Origin: Streptomonospora salina
GTDB lineage: Bacteria > Actinomycetota > Actinomycetes > Streptosporangiales > Streptosporangiaceae
Assembly: GCF_014204715.1 (NCBI RefSeq)
Contig: NZ_JACHLY010000001.1
Coordinates: 3,432,501-3,496,500 of the forward strand
Direction: 5' to 3'
DNA length: 64,000 nt
In this document: in pieces, positions 46,519-54,400 of the stretch
How positions within the stretch are numbered: the stretch's first letter is position 1
Layout: every line of letters starts with the position of its first letter
Position numbers and translations under genes: made by a program
The notes under the pieces: model-generated
Seen by the model: the letters and a program-made list of their open reading frames with translations, nothing else
The model's database searches: none
What the model was told of the DNA's origin: nothing

Positions 46519-46847
46519 GCGACCACACCCGTCGCGGCGGGGCGGAGCGCCGGTTGCAGCCCGACGAATTGCAGCGTTCCGGCGAAGGCGCGCAGGTTGG
46601 TGAACCGGTGGTTGCGCCGGAGTGCGGCGAGTGCGTAGGGGCGCACGGACGGCGTGCGGGTGCGGCCTGCGTGAGGCGGCGCTACGGCGGTTGCGGAGGT
46701 GGCGGCCGGCGCGGGGGCGTAGGGGCGGATCCGTGCTGCTCGGCGGTTGCGTGGGCGGGCGGAGGGGGCAGGTACGGGCTCGGGTGTGCACGTGCGGGCG
46801 GGCGTGACGTTTCGGCCGTGCAACCCACGGCCGATAAGGTCGGTCAT
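46515..46847 (-). CDS. Arg/Ala/Pro-rich hypothetical protein
   Basis: A 110-residue, strongly basic and probably disordered protein with no recognised domain. Support comes from the AGGAGC ribosome binding site eight bases before ATG 46847 and the ATGA overlap with the following gene. It is divergent from GntR gene 1 and may be its target. A duplicate of its ribosome binding site and first codons is found at 47573-47600. Confidence 0.5.
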   Translation of the reverse strand: MTDLIGRGLHGRNVTPARTCTPEPVPAPSARPRNRRAARIRPYAPAPAATSATAVAPPHAGRTRTPSVRPYALAALRRNHRFTNLRAFAGTLQFVGLQPALRPAATGVVA

Positions 46848-47001
46848 GTCATCAGCTCCTAGATAGCTGGTGGCCGTGCCCCGGGCCGTTGCAGCGGCCG
46901 CGGGGTCTATTCGATCAATTCAGAGTAAGGGAACTCCTATACCCTCGTCTACCAACGTGGGTATTCGCTAGCCGACAGATGCCTTCTTCTACCTTCGTTG
47001 C
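46848..47001. promoter_or_regulatory. divergent promoter region with possible GntR operator
   Basis: This is the AT-richest part of the region. TATACCC at 46938-46944 and GGGTATT (about 46961-46967) form an inverted repeat like GntR operators. A TACCTT placed six bases before ATG 47002 would give a leaderless transcript. The left 70 bp are duplicated at 47573-47646. Confidence 0.45.
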
Positions 47002-47250
47002 ATGCCCGACGAGGAGATCGACTATGACTCGCCCCTACCGCCGTACCGGCAGATCGCGGCCGTCATCATCGGTGAGATCGAACGCGGGGAACTTCGTCCG
47101 AACCGGCCGATCCCTTCGGAGGCGACGATGATTCAGCGATGGGGCGTCGCGCGGGATACCGTCCGCCGCGCCGTGCGGTATCTCCGCGATGAGGGCTATG
47201 CCTACACGGTTGCCCAGCGCGGAACATTCGTGGCCGAGAACGGTCACTGA
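47002..47250 (+). CDS. single-domain GntR winged-helix regulator 1
   Basis: An 82-residue protein that is only a GntR DNA-binding domain: PPYRQIAAVIIGEIERGELRP, IPSEATMIQRWGVARDTVRRA and the wing YTVAQRGTFV. There is no ligand or oligomerisation domain. It likely acts as a dimer on the divergent promoter. Similar solo GntR proteins (KorSA-like) occur in actinomycete integrative elements. Confidence 0.8.
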   Translation: MPDEEIDYDSPLPPYRQIAAVIIGEIERGELRPNRPIPSEATMIQRWGVARDTVRRAVRYLRDEGYAYTVAQRGTFVAENGH

Positions 47251-47297
47251 AACCCGGAACCATGCCACCGTGTCCTTCGCTGGTGCAGTCTGTCCGC

Positions 47298-47561
47298 ATG
47301 GACTTGCCGACCGGGTACGGGCCCGATACCGAGATCGATCACGACGGCATGGACCCCGTGTGGCTGCAGCTGGCGGCGATCCTCGCCGCACGCATCGAAT
47401 CCGGTCGCTATGTGCCCGGGCGGCCCATCCCGTCGTTGAATCAGCTCCGCCAGGAGTTCGAGGTGGCCCGGGGAACCGCGGTCAAGGCCACGGACTACCT
47501 CGTGGAGGGCGGGCTCGTCCGGGCCGTGCACGGGAGAGGTGTGTACGTACTCCCGCGGTGA
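47298..47561 (+). CDS. single-domain GntR winged-helix regulator 2
   Basis: An 87-residue solo GntR DNA-binding domain: PVWLQLAAILAARIESGRYVP, IPSLNQLRQEFEVARGTAVKA and VHGRGVYVLPR. It lies 47 bp after regulator 1 without a good ribosome binding site. ATG 47298 is chosen because the GntR fold starts 18 residues later; GTG or other starts upstream are possible. Confidence 0.7.
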   Translation: MDLPTGYGPDTEIDHDGMDPVWLQLAAILAARIESGRYVPGRPIPSLNQLRQEFEVARGTAVKATDYLVEGGLVRAVHGRGVYVLPR

Positions 47562-47572
47562 CCGCGCAATAG

Positions 47573-47731
47573 GGTCGGTCATGTCATCAGCTCCTGTTTA
47601 GCTGGTGGCCACGCCCCCGGACCGTTGGCGCGGCCGCGGAGTCTCTCACTTTGCGAAGTCTATGTCATACGTATAGCTCTGCATAGCCTTCCAAGCGTTT
47701 TCGTGGGACACGGGGGCCATACATTGCTCCC
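47573..47731. repeat. duplicated promoter/start segment of the 110-residue gene
   Basis: Positions 47573-47646 repeat 46838-46912: the GGTCGGTCATGTCATCAGCT stretch, TAGCTGGTGGCC and GCGGCCGCGG-GTCT are shared. The copy keeps the reverse-strand ribosome binding site and ATG of the 110-residue gene but then runs into GntR gene 2. The right part (47647-47731) has ATACGTAT and CATACATT, likely operator and -10 elements of GntR gene 3. Confidence 0.65.
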
Positions 47732-48019
47732 GTGAGTGAGGACAGTGAGATCCCGGAGTTCGATCCGCAGGGCCCGGACCTCGTCTACGCCGCCCTCGCG
47801 GACCACGTCGTGGCACGCGTGGCGGCCGGCGATCTGGTGCCCGGTGCTCGTCTGCCGGCCGAGCGTGATCTGGCCGAGGAGTACGGCGTCGCCTACATGA
47901 CTGTGCGCCGGGCTATGCAGGTGCTACGCGAGCGCGGTGTGATCGTCACGGTCCACGGCAAGGGAACGTTCATCGCCCAGGACGCTGCTCAGAACGTCGC
48001 CGAGAACGACGGCGAGTAG
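47732..48019 (+). CDS. single-domain GntR winged-helix regulator 3
   Basis: A 95-residue solo GntR domain: VYAALADHVVARVAAGDLVPG, LPAERDLAEEYGVAYMTVRRAMQ and VHGKGTFIAQ, with a short acidic tail. The GTG start sits seven bases after a CATACATT element with no ribosome binding site, which suggests a leaderless transcript. It is the closest regulator upstream of the Wadjet operon, but two hairpins separate them. Confidence 0.8.
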   Translation: MSEDSEIPEFDPQGPDLVYAALADHVVARVAAGDLVPGARLPAERDLAEEYGVAYMTVRRAMQVLRERGVIVTVHGKGTFIAQDAAQNVAENDGE

Positions 48020-48050
48020 CACGTGGGAGGTACCCGCCGGGAACCGCCGG

Positions 48051-48068
48051 GGCCGGTGATCACCGGCC
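48051..48068. other. 18-bp perfect palindrome after GntR gene 3
   Basis: GGCCGGTGATCACCGGCC reads the same on both strands. It is 31 bp after the stop of regulator 3 and could be a terminator stem or a protein binding site. Confidence 0.5.
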
Positions 48069-48191
48069 GGGACACGCATCCACCGCGCGGATATCACCAA
48101 GTGTGAGCGATCACAGTGGCGAAAACCTCGCGGTCGATGACGTGGAACGTGGGTGACACTCCACCCCCTCCCCGGAGGTTCTTGGCCAGGG

Positions 48192-48275
48192 CCGACCGCC
48201 TCTACCGGCCCCGCGCCCCGCCCTGCGCCGTGCGTCTGCGCGGGGCGCGAGGCGGGGGCCGGTAGAGGCGGTCGG
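48192..48275. repeat. 84-bp inverted repeat including a duplicated terminator and gene end
   Basis: A 19-bp perfect arm (48192-48210) pairs with 48257-48275, enclosing a diverged copy of the terminator at 46264-46304. The following bases to about 48320 repeat the last 17 codons of the 67-residue gene (46315-46370). Confidence 0.65.
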
Positions 48276-48348
48276 TGTCGTCGAGCAGGGCGCCGAGGCG
48301 GCGCCGGATCTCAAGTGCGGCCGATAGCGGGCGCTACGCGCGCGGTCG

Positions 48349-48406
48349 TCGGGGGTGTCATAGGGGACACTCTCGGCGCCGAGAGTGTCCCCTATGACAC
48401 CCCCGA
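48349..48406. other. 58-bp perfect loopless palindrome upstream of Wadjet
   Basis: Positions 48349-48377 are the exact reverse complement of 48378-48406 (centre CTCGGC|GCCGAG). It lies about 130 bp before jetA, within otherwise non-coding DNA. It could insulate the operon as a terminator, be the scar or end of a mobile element, or be a binding site. Its perfect identity indicates recent origin or selection. Confidence 0.75.
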
Positions 48407-48537
48407 GGCGGCCGGATCGCCCACAGCAGCGGCGGTGTGGCCGCCCCCGGCGGCCCTTGTCCGCCCCACCCTCCCCGCTGCCCCGATTGCCGGATCCGTC
48501 GGACGCGGTGCCCGCCCATCGGGTACCAATGAGGGTG

Positions 48538-50157
48538 ATGTCTGCCGACCGCGCCCCCTCTGCGGCTCCGGAATCCGCATCGGGTTCCGCGTCTGTCGAT
48601 TACCAGCCCTTCGCCCACCTCACCGCGCCCAACGCGGAGCTGTACCGGGCGATCATGGGCGTGTTCGTCGCGGAGAAGGAACGCTTCACCGTCCACCTGC
48701 GGCCCGAGGACGTGCACCGGCTGCTGCCCGCGGACCCGGGCGTCGACGCCGACGACACCGTCAAGGCGCTCGACCGGCTCGCCGAGTGGGGCAACCTGCG
48801 CCCCGACCCCGACACCGGGCGGGTCACCGCCGTCGAGGACTTCTACCGGCGCCGCTACATCTACCAGCTCACCCGCGCGGGCGAAGCCGCTGAGGAGGCG
48901 CTCGCCGCCTACGACTCCGGGCTCGGCCGGCGCGGCTCCCTGCAGTCGGTGGCCCTGGCCGACATCGCGGCGCGCCTGCGCGAGCTCCTCGCCTGGGCCG
49001 ACCCTGCCTCCGACGCCGCCGAACCCGACCCCGCCCTGGTCCACCGCGCGCTGCGCGACCTGGCCGGACGGTTCGGCGAGCTCGCCGACAACGCCCGCGC
49101 GTTCATGGGTTCGCTCCAGCGCACCATCGATCTGCACGACGCCGAGGTCGAGGCGTTCCTCGCCTACAAGGACCGGCTGATCGACTACCTGGAACGGTTC
49201 ATCGCCGACCTCATCACCACCGGCTCCGAGATCGCCCGGCTGCTGTCCGACCTGGAGCGCACCGGCCCTTCCGGCGCGCGCGCCGTCGATCCGCTGCTGA
49301 CCGCGGCCGCCGACCGCGAAGCCGCCGACACCCTCCCGGGCGAGGAGCAGGGCGCCGACGACGCGGCGCGCGCGGCGGCGCTGGCCGAATGGCACCGCCG
49401 CTGGGACGGGCTGCGCGGCTGGTTCCTGTCCGCGCCCGACCACGAGCCGCAGGCCAAACTGCTGCGGTCGGCCGCCCGCAGCGCCATCCCGCAGCTGCTG
49501 GCGGTGGTCGCCGCGCTGAACGAGCGCCGCTCGGGCCGCTCCGACCGGTCGGCCGACTTCCGGGTGCTGGCGCGGTGGTTCGCCGAAGCGCCCGACGACG
49601 CCTCGCGCCACCGGCTGTGGCGCAGCGCGTTCGGGCTGCACCCGGCCCGCCACCTCACCGTCGACTCCGAAACCCTGCAAGCCCGCGAGGACGAACCCGA
49701 GACCGCCACGACGCCCTGGGACCGGGCCCGCCCCGTGCACATCAGCCCGCAGCTGCGCCGCACCGGCCAGTACGAGCGGCGGGGCCGCCCCCGCAAGGTC
49801 GCCGACCGCAGCGCCGAACGCCGCCGGCTCGCCGAGCACGCCCGCAAACAGGCCGAAGAGACCGCGGCCGCACGCGCGCGTCTGGACACCGGCGGTCGGA
49901 TCCGGCTGTCCGACGTCGCCGAGCTCGACCCCGCCGCCTTCGGCCTGTTCCTCGGGCTGCTCGGCGACGCCCTGGCGCACTGGGCCTACGACTCCCGGGA
50001 AACCTCCACCACCAGCAACGACGGCGGCCTGCGGATCCGGATGCGCGCGCTCGGCGACGGCGCCACCGCCGAGATCGCCACCCCCGACGGCGTTTTCCGC
50101 GGCCCCGACCACATCGTGGAGATCACCGACCTGGAAGGGCGGGCGGCCACACCGTGA
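48538..50157 (+). CDS. jetA: Wadjet type I JetA (DUF2397, TIGR02677-like; kleisin-type subunit)
   Basis: A 539-residue protein matching the DUF2397/TIGR02677 pattern. The N-terminus has YQPFAHLTAPNAELYRAIMGVF and VHRLL, with DFYRRRYIYQLTRAGEAAE in the winged-helix part. A long helical middle (SLQRTIDLHDAEVEAFLAYKD) and a C-terminal DPAAFGLFLGLLGDAL region follow. JetA is the MukF/kleisin-like subunit of the plasmid-restricting SMC complex. The start could be ATG 48529, GTG 48535 or ATG 48538. The stop overlaps jetB (GTGA). Confidence 0.9.
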   Translation: MSADRAPSAAPESASGSASVDYQPFAHLTAPNAELYRAIMGVFVAEKERFTVHLRPEDVHRLLPADPGVDADDTVKALDRLAEWGNLRPDPDTGRVTAVEDFYRRRYIYQLTRAGEAAEEALAAYDSGLGRRGSLQSVALADIAARLRELLAWADPASDAAEPDPALVHRALRDLAGRFGELADNARAFMGSLQRTIDLHDAEVEAFLAYKDRLIDYLERFIADLITTGSEIARLLSDLERTGPSGARAVDPLLTAAADREAADTLPGEEQGADDAARAAALAEWHRRWDGLRGWFLSAPDHEPQAKLLRSAARSAIPQLLAVVAALNERRSGRSDRSADFRVLARWFAEAPDDASRHRLWRSAFGLHPARHLTVDSETLQAREDEPETATTPWDRARPVHISPQLRRTGQYERRGRPRKVADRSAERRRLAEHARKQAEETAAARARLDTGGRIRLSDVAELDPAAFGLFLGLLGDALAHWAYDSRETSTTSNDGGLRIRMRALGDGATAEIATPDGVFRGPDHIVEITDLEGRAATP

Positions 50158-51407
50158 CCACAGGCACCCGTACCGAGGACCAGACCCGCGCGGAGGTCCG
50201 CCGGGCCGCGCGGGCGCTGCTGCGCGAACCCCTGCTGCGCGGGGGCGGCCGCACCGCCGACGACTTCCGGCTGGTCCGCCAGCACGCCCGGGAGCTGCGC
50301 GAATGGTTCGACCGCAACACCGGCTGGGGGCTGCACGTCGACAGCGAGACCGCCCGGCTGCGCAAGACCCCGGGGGCCCCGGACGACGCCACCCACCCCG
50401 CGCGCGAGACCGGCGGCGCCCGGCTGCCGTTCACCCGCCGCCGCTACGTCCTGCTGTGCCTGGCCCTGGCGGTGCTGGAGCGCTCGGAGAACCAGATCGC
50501 GCTGGGGCGGCTGGCCGAACAGGTGGTGCTGGAGGCGGCCGACCCCGCCCTGGCCGAAGCCGGGATCTCCTTCACCCTTGAGGAGCGCAGCGAACGGGGG
50601 GATCTGGTCGCGGTGGTGCGGCTGCTCACCCGGCTGGGCGTCATCGCGCTGGTGGCGGGCGACGACGAGGACTACCTGCGCTCCACCGGCGACGCGCTCT
50701 ACGACGTGCGCCGCCGCGTCCTGGCCGGGCTGCTCGCCGGCGGGGTGGGCCCGTCGACGGTGGCGGCCGGGACCGACGGCGACCGCCTCGCGGCCCTGAC
50801 CGCCGACCCCGTCCTGGAGTCGATGGACAGCGCCGATCTGCGCAACCGGCGGTTGCGCCACACCCTCACCCGCCGACTGATCGACGACCCGGTGCTGTAC
50901 TACGGCACCCTCACCGAGGAGGAGTCGGCGTACCTCGCCAGCCAGCGCACCGCCATCACCAGCCGGATCACGGAGCTGACCGGGCTGGTCGCCGAGGCGC
51001 GCGCCGAAGGCATCGCCATGGTCGATCCCGACGACGACCTCACCGACGTGCGCATGCCGGAGAAGGGCACGCACGGCCACGTCACCCTGCTGCTGGCCGA
51101 GTACCTCGCCTCCGGCCCGCCGCGCCCGGTGCCGCGCGCCGAACTGGAGGAACAGGTGCGCGGGTTCGCCCGCCAGTACGGCGGCCACTGGTCCAAAACC
51201 GCCAAGGAGCCCGGTGCCGAGGCCGAGCTGGTGCACCGGGCCGTGGAGAAGCTGGAGGCGCTCGCGCTGGTGCGCACGGCGACGGAGGCCGACGGCACCC
51301 GGTCGGTGCGCGCCCTGCCGGCGCTGGCGCGCTTCGCCGTCGGCGCGGCCGTCGTGCGCGGCGGCTCGGCCACCGACCCCACCGACGAACAGGAGCCCAG
51401 GCGATGA
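50154..51407 (+). CDS. jetB: Wadjet type I JetB (DUF2398, TIGR02678-like; KITE-type subunit)
   Basis: A 417-residue protein of the DUF2398/TIGR02678 family. The N-terminus has ARALLREPLLRG and LREWFDRNTGW, and FTRRRYVLLCLALAVLERSE is highly typical. VLYYGTLTEEESAYL and MPEKGTHGHVTLLLAEYL occur later. It is the MukE-like winged-helix partner that bridges kleisin and SMC. GTG 50154 overlaps the jetA stop and its own stop overlaps the jetC ATG, so the subunits are translated in step. Confidence 0.9.
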   Translation: MTTGTRTEDQTRAEVRRAARALLREPLLRGGGRTADDFRLVRQHARELREWFDRNTGWGLHVDSETARLRKTPGAPDDATHPARETGGARLPFTRRRYVLLCLALAVLERSENQIALGRLAEQVVLEAADPALAEAGISFTLEERSERGDLVAVVRLLTRLGVIALVAGDDEDYLRSTGDALYDVRRRVLAGLLAGGVGPSTVAAGTDGDRLAALTADPVLESMDSADLRNRRLRHTLTRRLIDDPVLYYGTLTEEESAYLASQRTAITSRITELTGLVAEARAEGIAMVDPDDDLTDVRMPEKGTHGHVTLLLAEYLASGPPRPVPRAELEEQVRGFARQYGGHWSKTAKEPGAEAELVHRAVEKLEALALVRTATEADGTRSVRALPALARFAVGAAVVRGGSATDPTDEQEPRR

Positions 51408-54400
51408 CCGATCCGCTGCCCGTTGCCGCCGACGACCCGCCGGCGGCCCCGCCCGCTGCCCGCGCGGACTCCGGCGGCGCGTACGCGGAGCCGGACACCG
51501 CGGGCTCTCCGCCGTTGCCGCACCCCGCGCAGGGCCGCTGGCAGCCGCTGCGGCTGGGGCTGGTCGACCTGTTCTACTACGAGGACGAGGAGTTCCGCTT
51601 CCGCGACGGCCGGCTGCTGCTGCGCGGCAACAACGGCACCGGCAAGTCCAAAGTCCTCGCGCTGTCCCTGCCGTTCCTGCTGGACGGCAACCTGTCCGCG
51701 AGCCGCGTCGAGCCCGACGGCGACCCCAAGAAGCGCATGGACTGGAACCTGCTGCTGGGCGGTGAGCACGACAACCCCGAACGGCTCGGCTACACCTGGA
51801 TCGAGTTCGGCCGCGTCGACGCGGCCGGCACCGCGCACTTCCGGACCCTGGGCTGCGGCCTCAAGGCGGTGACCGGCCGCGGGATCGCCCGGCACTGGTT
51901 CTTCACCACCTCCCAGCGCATCGGCGACGACACCGGCGACGGGCTGCGGCTGCTCGACAACACCCGCACCGCGCTCACCCGCGACCGGCTGGCCGAAGCG
52001 GTCGGCGGGCACGGCCGGGTCTACGACAACGCCCGCGACTACCGCCGCGCCGTCGACGAGGAACTGTTCGGGCTCGGCGAGGAGCGCTACCGCGCACTGG
52101 TCGACCTGCTCATCCAGCTGCGCCAGCCCCAACTGTCCAAGCGGCCCGACGAGGCCGCGCTCTCGCGGGCCCTCACCCAGGCGCTGCCGCCGCTGGACGA
52201 GGCGGTGGTCGCCGACGCCGCCGAGGCGTTCCGCAGCCTCGATGAGGACCGGGCCGAGCTGGACGCGATGAAGGAGGCCCACGGCGCCGCCGAGCGGTTC
52301 CTCGGCCACTACCGCTCCTACGCCCGCGTGGCCGCGCTGCGCCGGTCGCGGCCACCGCGCGACCGCAACGCCGAGTACGAGCGGCTGCGCGAGCGGCTGC
52401 GCGAAGCCGAGGCGCAGCGGGACGCGGCCCAAGCGCGGGTCTCCGAAGCCGAGGAGTCCCGGCGCAGCCAGCGCGAGCGGGCGGCCCGCCTGGAAGCCGA
52501 GGAGAAGGCGCTGCGGGCCGGACCCGAGATGCGCAGCGCCCACGAGCTGGAGCGCGCCGCCGAGGAGGCCCGCAGCGCCGAGGAGCGGTTCCGCGGCCAC
52601 AGCGGCGACGCCGAGCGGGCCTCCGGCGACCACGCACGCGCCCGCACGCGGCTGGCCGACGCCGCCGAACGCGGCCGCGCCGCCGCCGACCGGGTGGAGG
52701 CGGCGCTGGCGCGTGCTGCCGACGGCGCCGCCGACGCCGGCATCGGCGACGTCCACCGCAGCGAGGTCGCCGCCCCGCTGGACCGGGCCGATCCCGCGGA
52801 CTCGGGCGGCGAAGCGCCGCAGCGCACCGCCGGCGCCGGCGACGACACCGCCCGCGCGGCGGCCGACGCCCTCACCGGCCGCAGGGACCGGAGCCTGGAC
52901 CACGTCGAGCGGCTGTCGGCGGCCGCGGCGGAAGCCGAGACCGCCCGGGCGGCGGCGGAGAGCCGGCTGTCCGAAGCCGAGGACGAGCTGGCCGCCTGCG
53001 AGCAGCGCCGCTCCGAGGCCGAAACCGCGGTCGGTTCCGCCGCGGCCGCCCTGGTCGAGGCGGTGCGCGTGCACCTGTCGGGCTGTTCGCAGCTGCGTCC
53101 CGACGATCCGGAAGGGCTCCTCGACCGGCTCCAGGCGTGGGCCGGCGACCTGGAGGGGGCCAATCCCGCCCGGGCCGAGAGCGACGAGGCGGCGCGCCGC
53201 GCCGGGGAGGACCTGGCCGACGCGGCGGCCAGGCTCAAGCAGGAGCGCGCGACCCGCACCGGGCGCCGCGGCGAGCTGCAGGAGGAACTGGACCGGCTGC
53301 GCGAAGGCGGCCAGTCCGCACCGCCGGTGCCCTACACCCGTGCCGACGGCGCCCGCGCGCAGCGGCCCGGCGCCCCGCTGTGGCGGCTCGTCGACTTCCG
53401 CGACACGGTCCCCGACGGCGACCGCGCCGGTCTGGAAGCCGCGCTGGAGGCGGCCGGCCTGCTCGACGCCTGGGTCGCGCCCGACGGCGACGTGTCCTCG
53501 GCCCAAACCCACGACGTCGTGCTGCGCCCCGCCGACCCCGTGGACGGGCCGTCGCTGGCCGACGCCCTCGTCCCCGCCGTGGACACCGGCGACCCGCAGG
53601 CGTGTGCCGTCGCACCCGCCGTCGTCGCCCGGCTGCTGGGCGGCGTCGCTCTGCACACACCCGCCCCCGGAACGGGCGCCACCCCCGACGCCGGCGGCCC
53701 CGCTCCGGCCGGCGCCGCGGGCGTGGACACCCACGGGCGCTTCCGGCTGGGTGTGCTGCGCGGGCGCTGGAGCAAGGAGCGCGCCGAATACCTCGGCGAG
53801 GGCGCCCGCGAAGCCGCCCGCCGCGCCCGCATCGACGAACTCGGCGCCGAAATCGCCGAGCTGGACGCCGCTGTCGCCGAGCTCGACTCCCGCGCCGCCG
53901 AACTCGATCGGCGCCGTACCGCCCTCCAGGCCGAACTGGCCGCCCTTCCGGGCGACGACACGCTGGTGGCCGCCCACGCCGCCCACACCGAAGCGGCCAA
54001 CGCCTGCCGGCGCGCCCGCGACGTGCGCGACGAGCGGGACACGGCCGCGAGCGCCGCAGCCGAGCGGGCGGCCGCCGCCTCCAGCGAGCTGCACGCGGCA
54101 GCGGCCGACCTGGGGCTTCCCACCGACACGGGGGAACTGCGCAGCCTGCGGCGGGCGCTGGACGCCTACCGGGTGGCGCTGGCCGACGTGTGGCCGGCCC
54201 TGCGCGAACGCAGGGGTGCGGCCGAGGACGAACGCGTGCGCGGCGAGGAGACCGAGCGCCTGCGCGCCTACGCCGAGGAGATGGCCGAACGCTCCGCCCG
54301 CGCCGAGGACGAGTGGGCCGCCGCGCACGAACGCCACACCACCCTGAAGGACACGGTCGGGGCCGCCGTGGAGGAGCTGCAGCGCCGCCTCGCCGAGAAC

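Noticed and set aside
47244-47582. Reverse-strand frame starting MTDPIARSPRE
   Set aside because: Its start is the duplicated promoter/start segment of the 110-residue gene, but the body is antisense to GntR gene 2; only the start has been copied.
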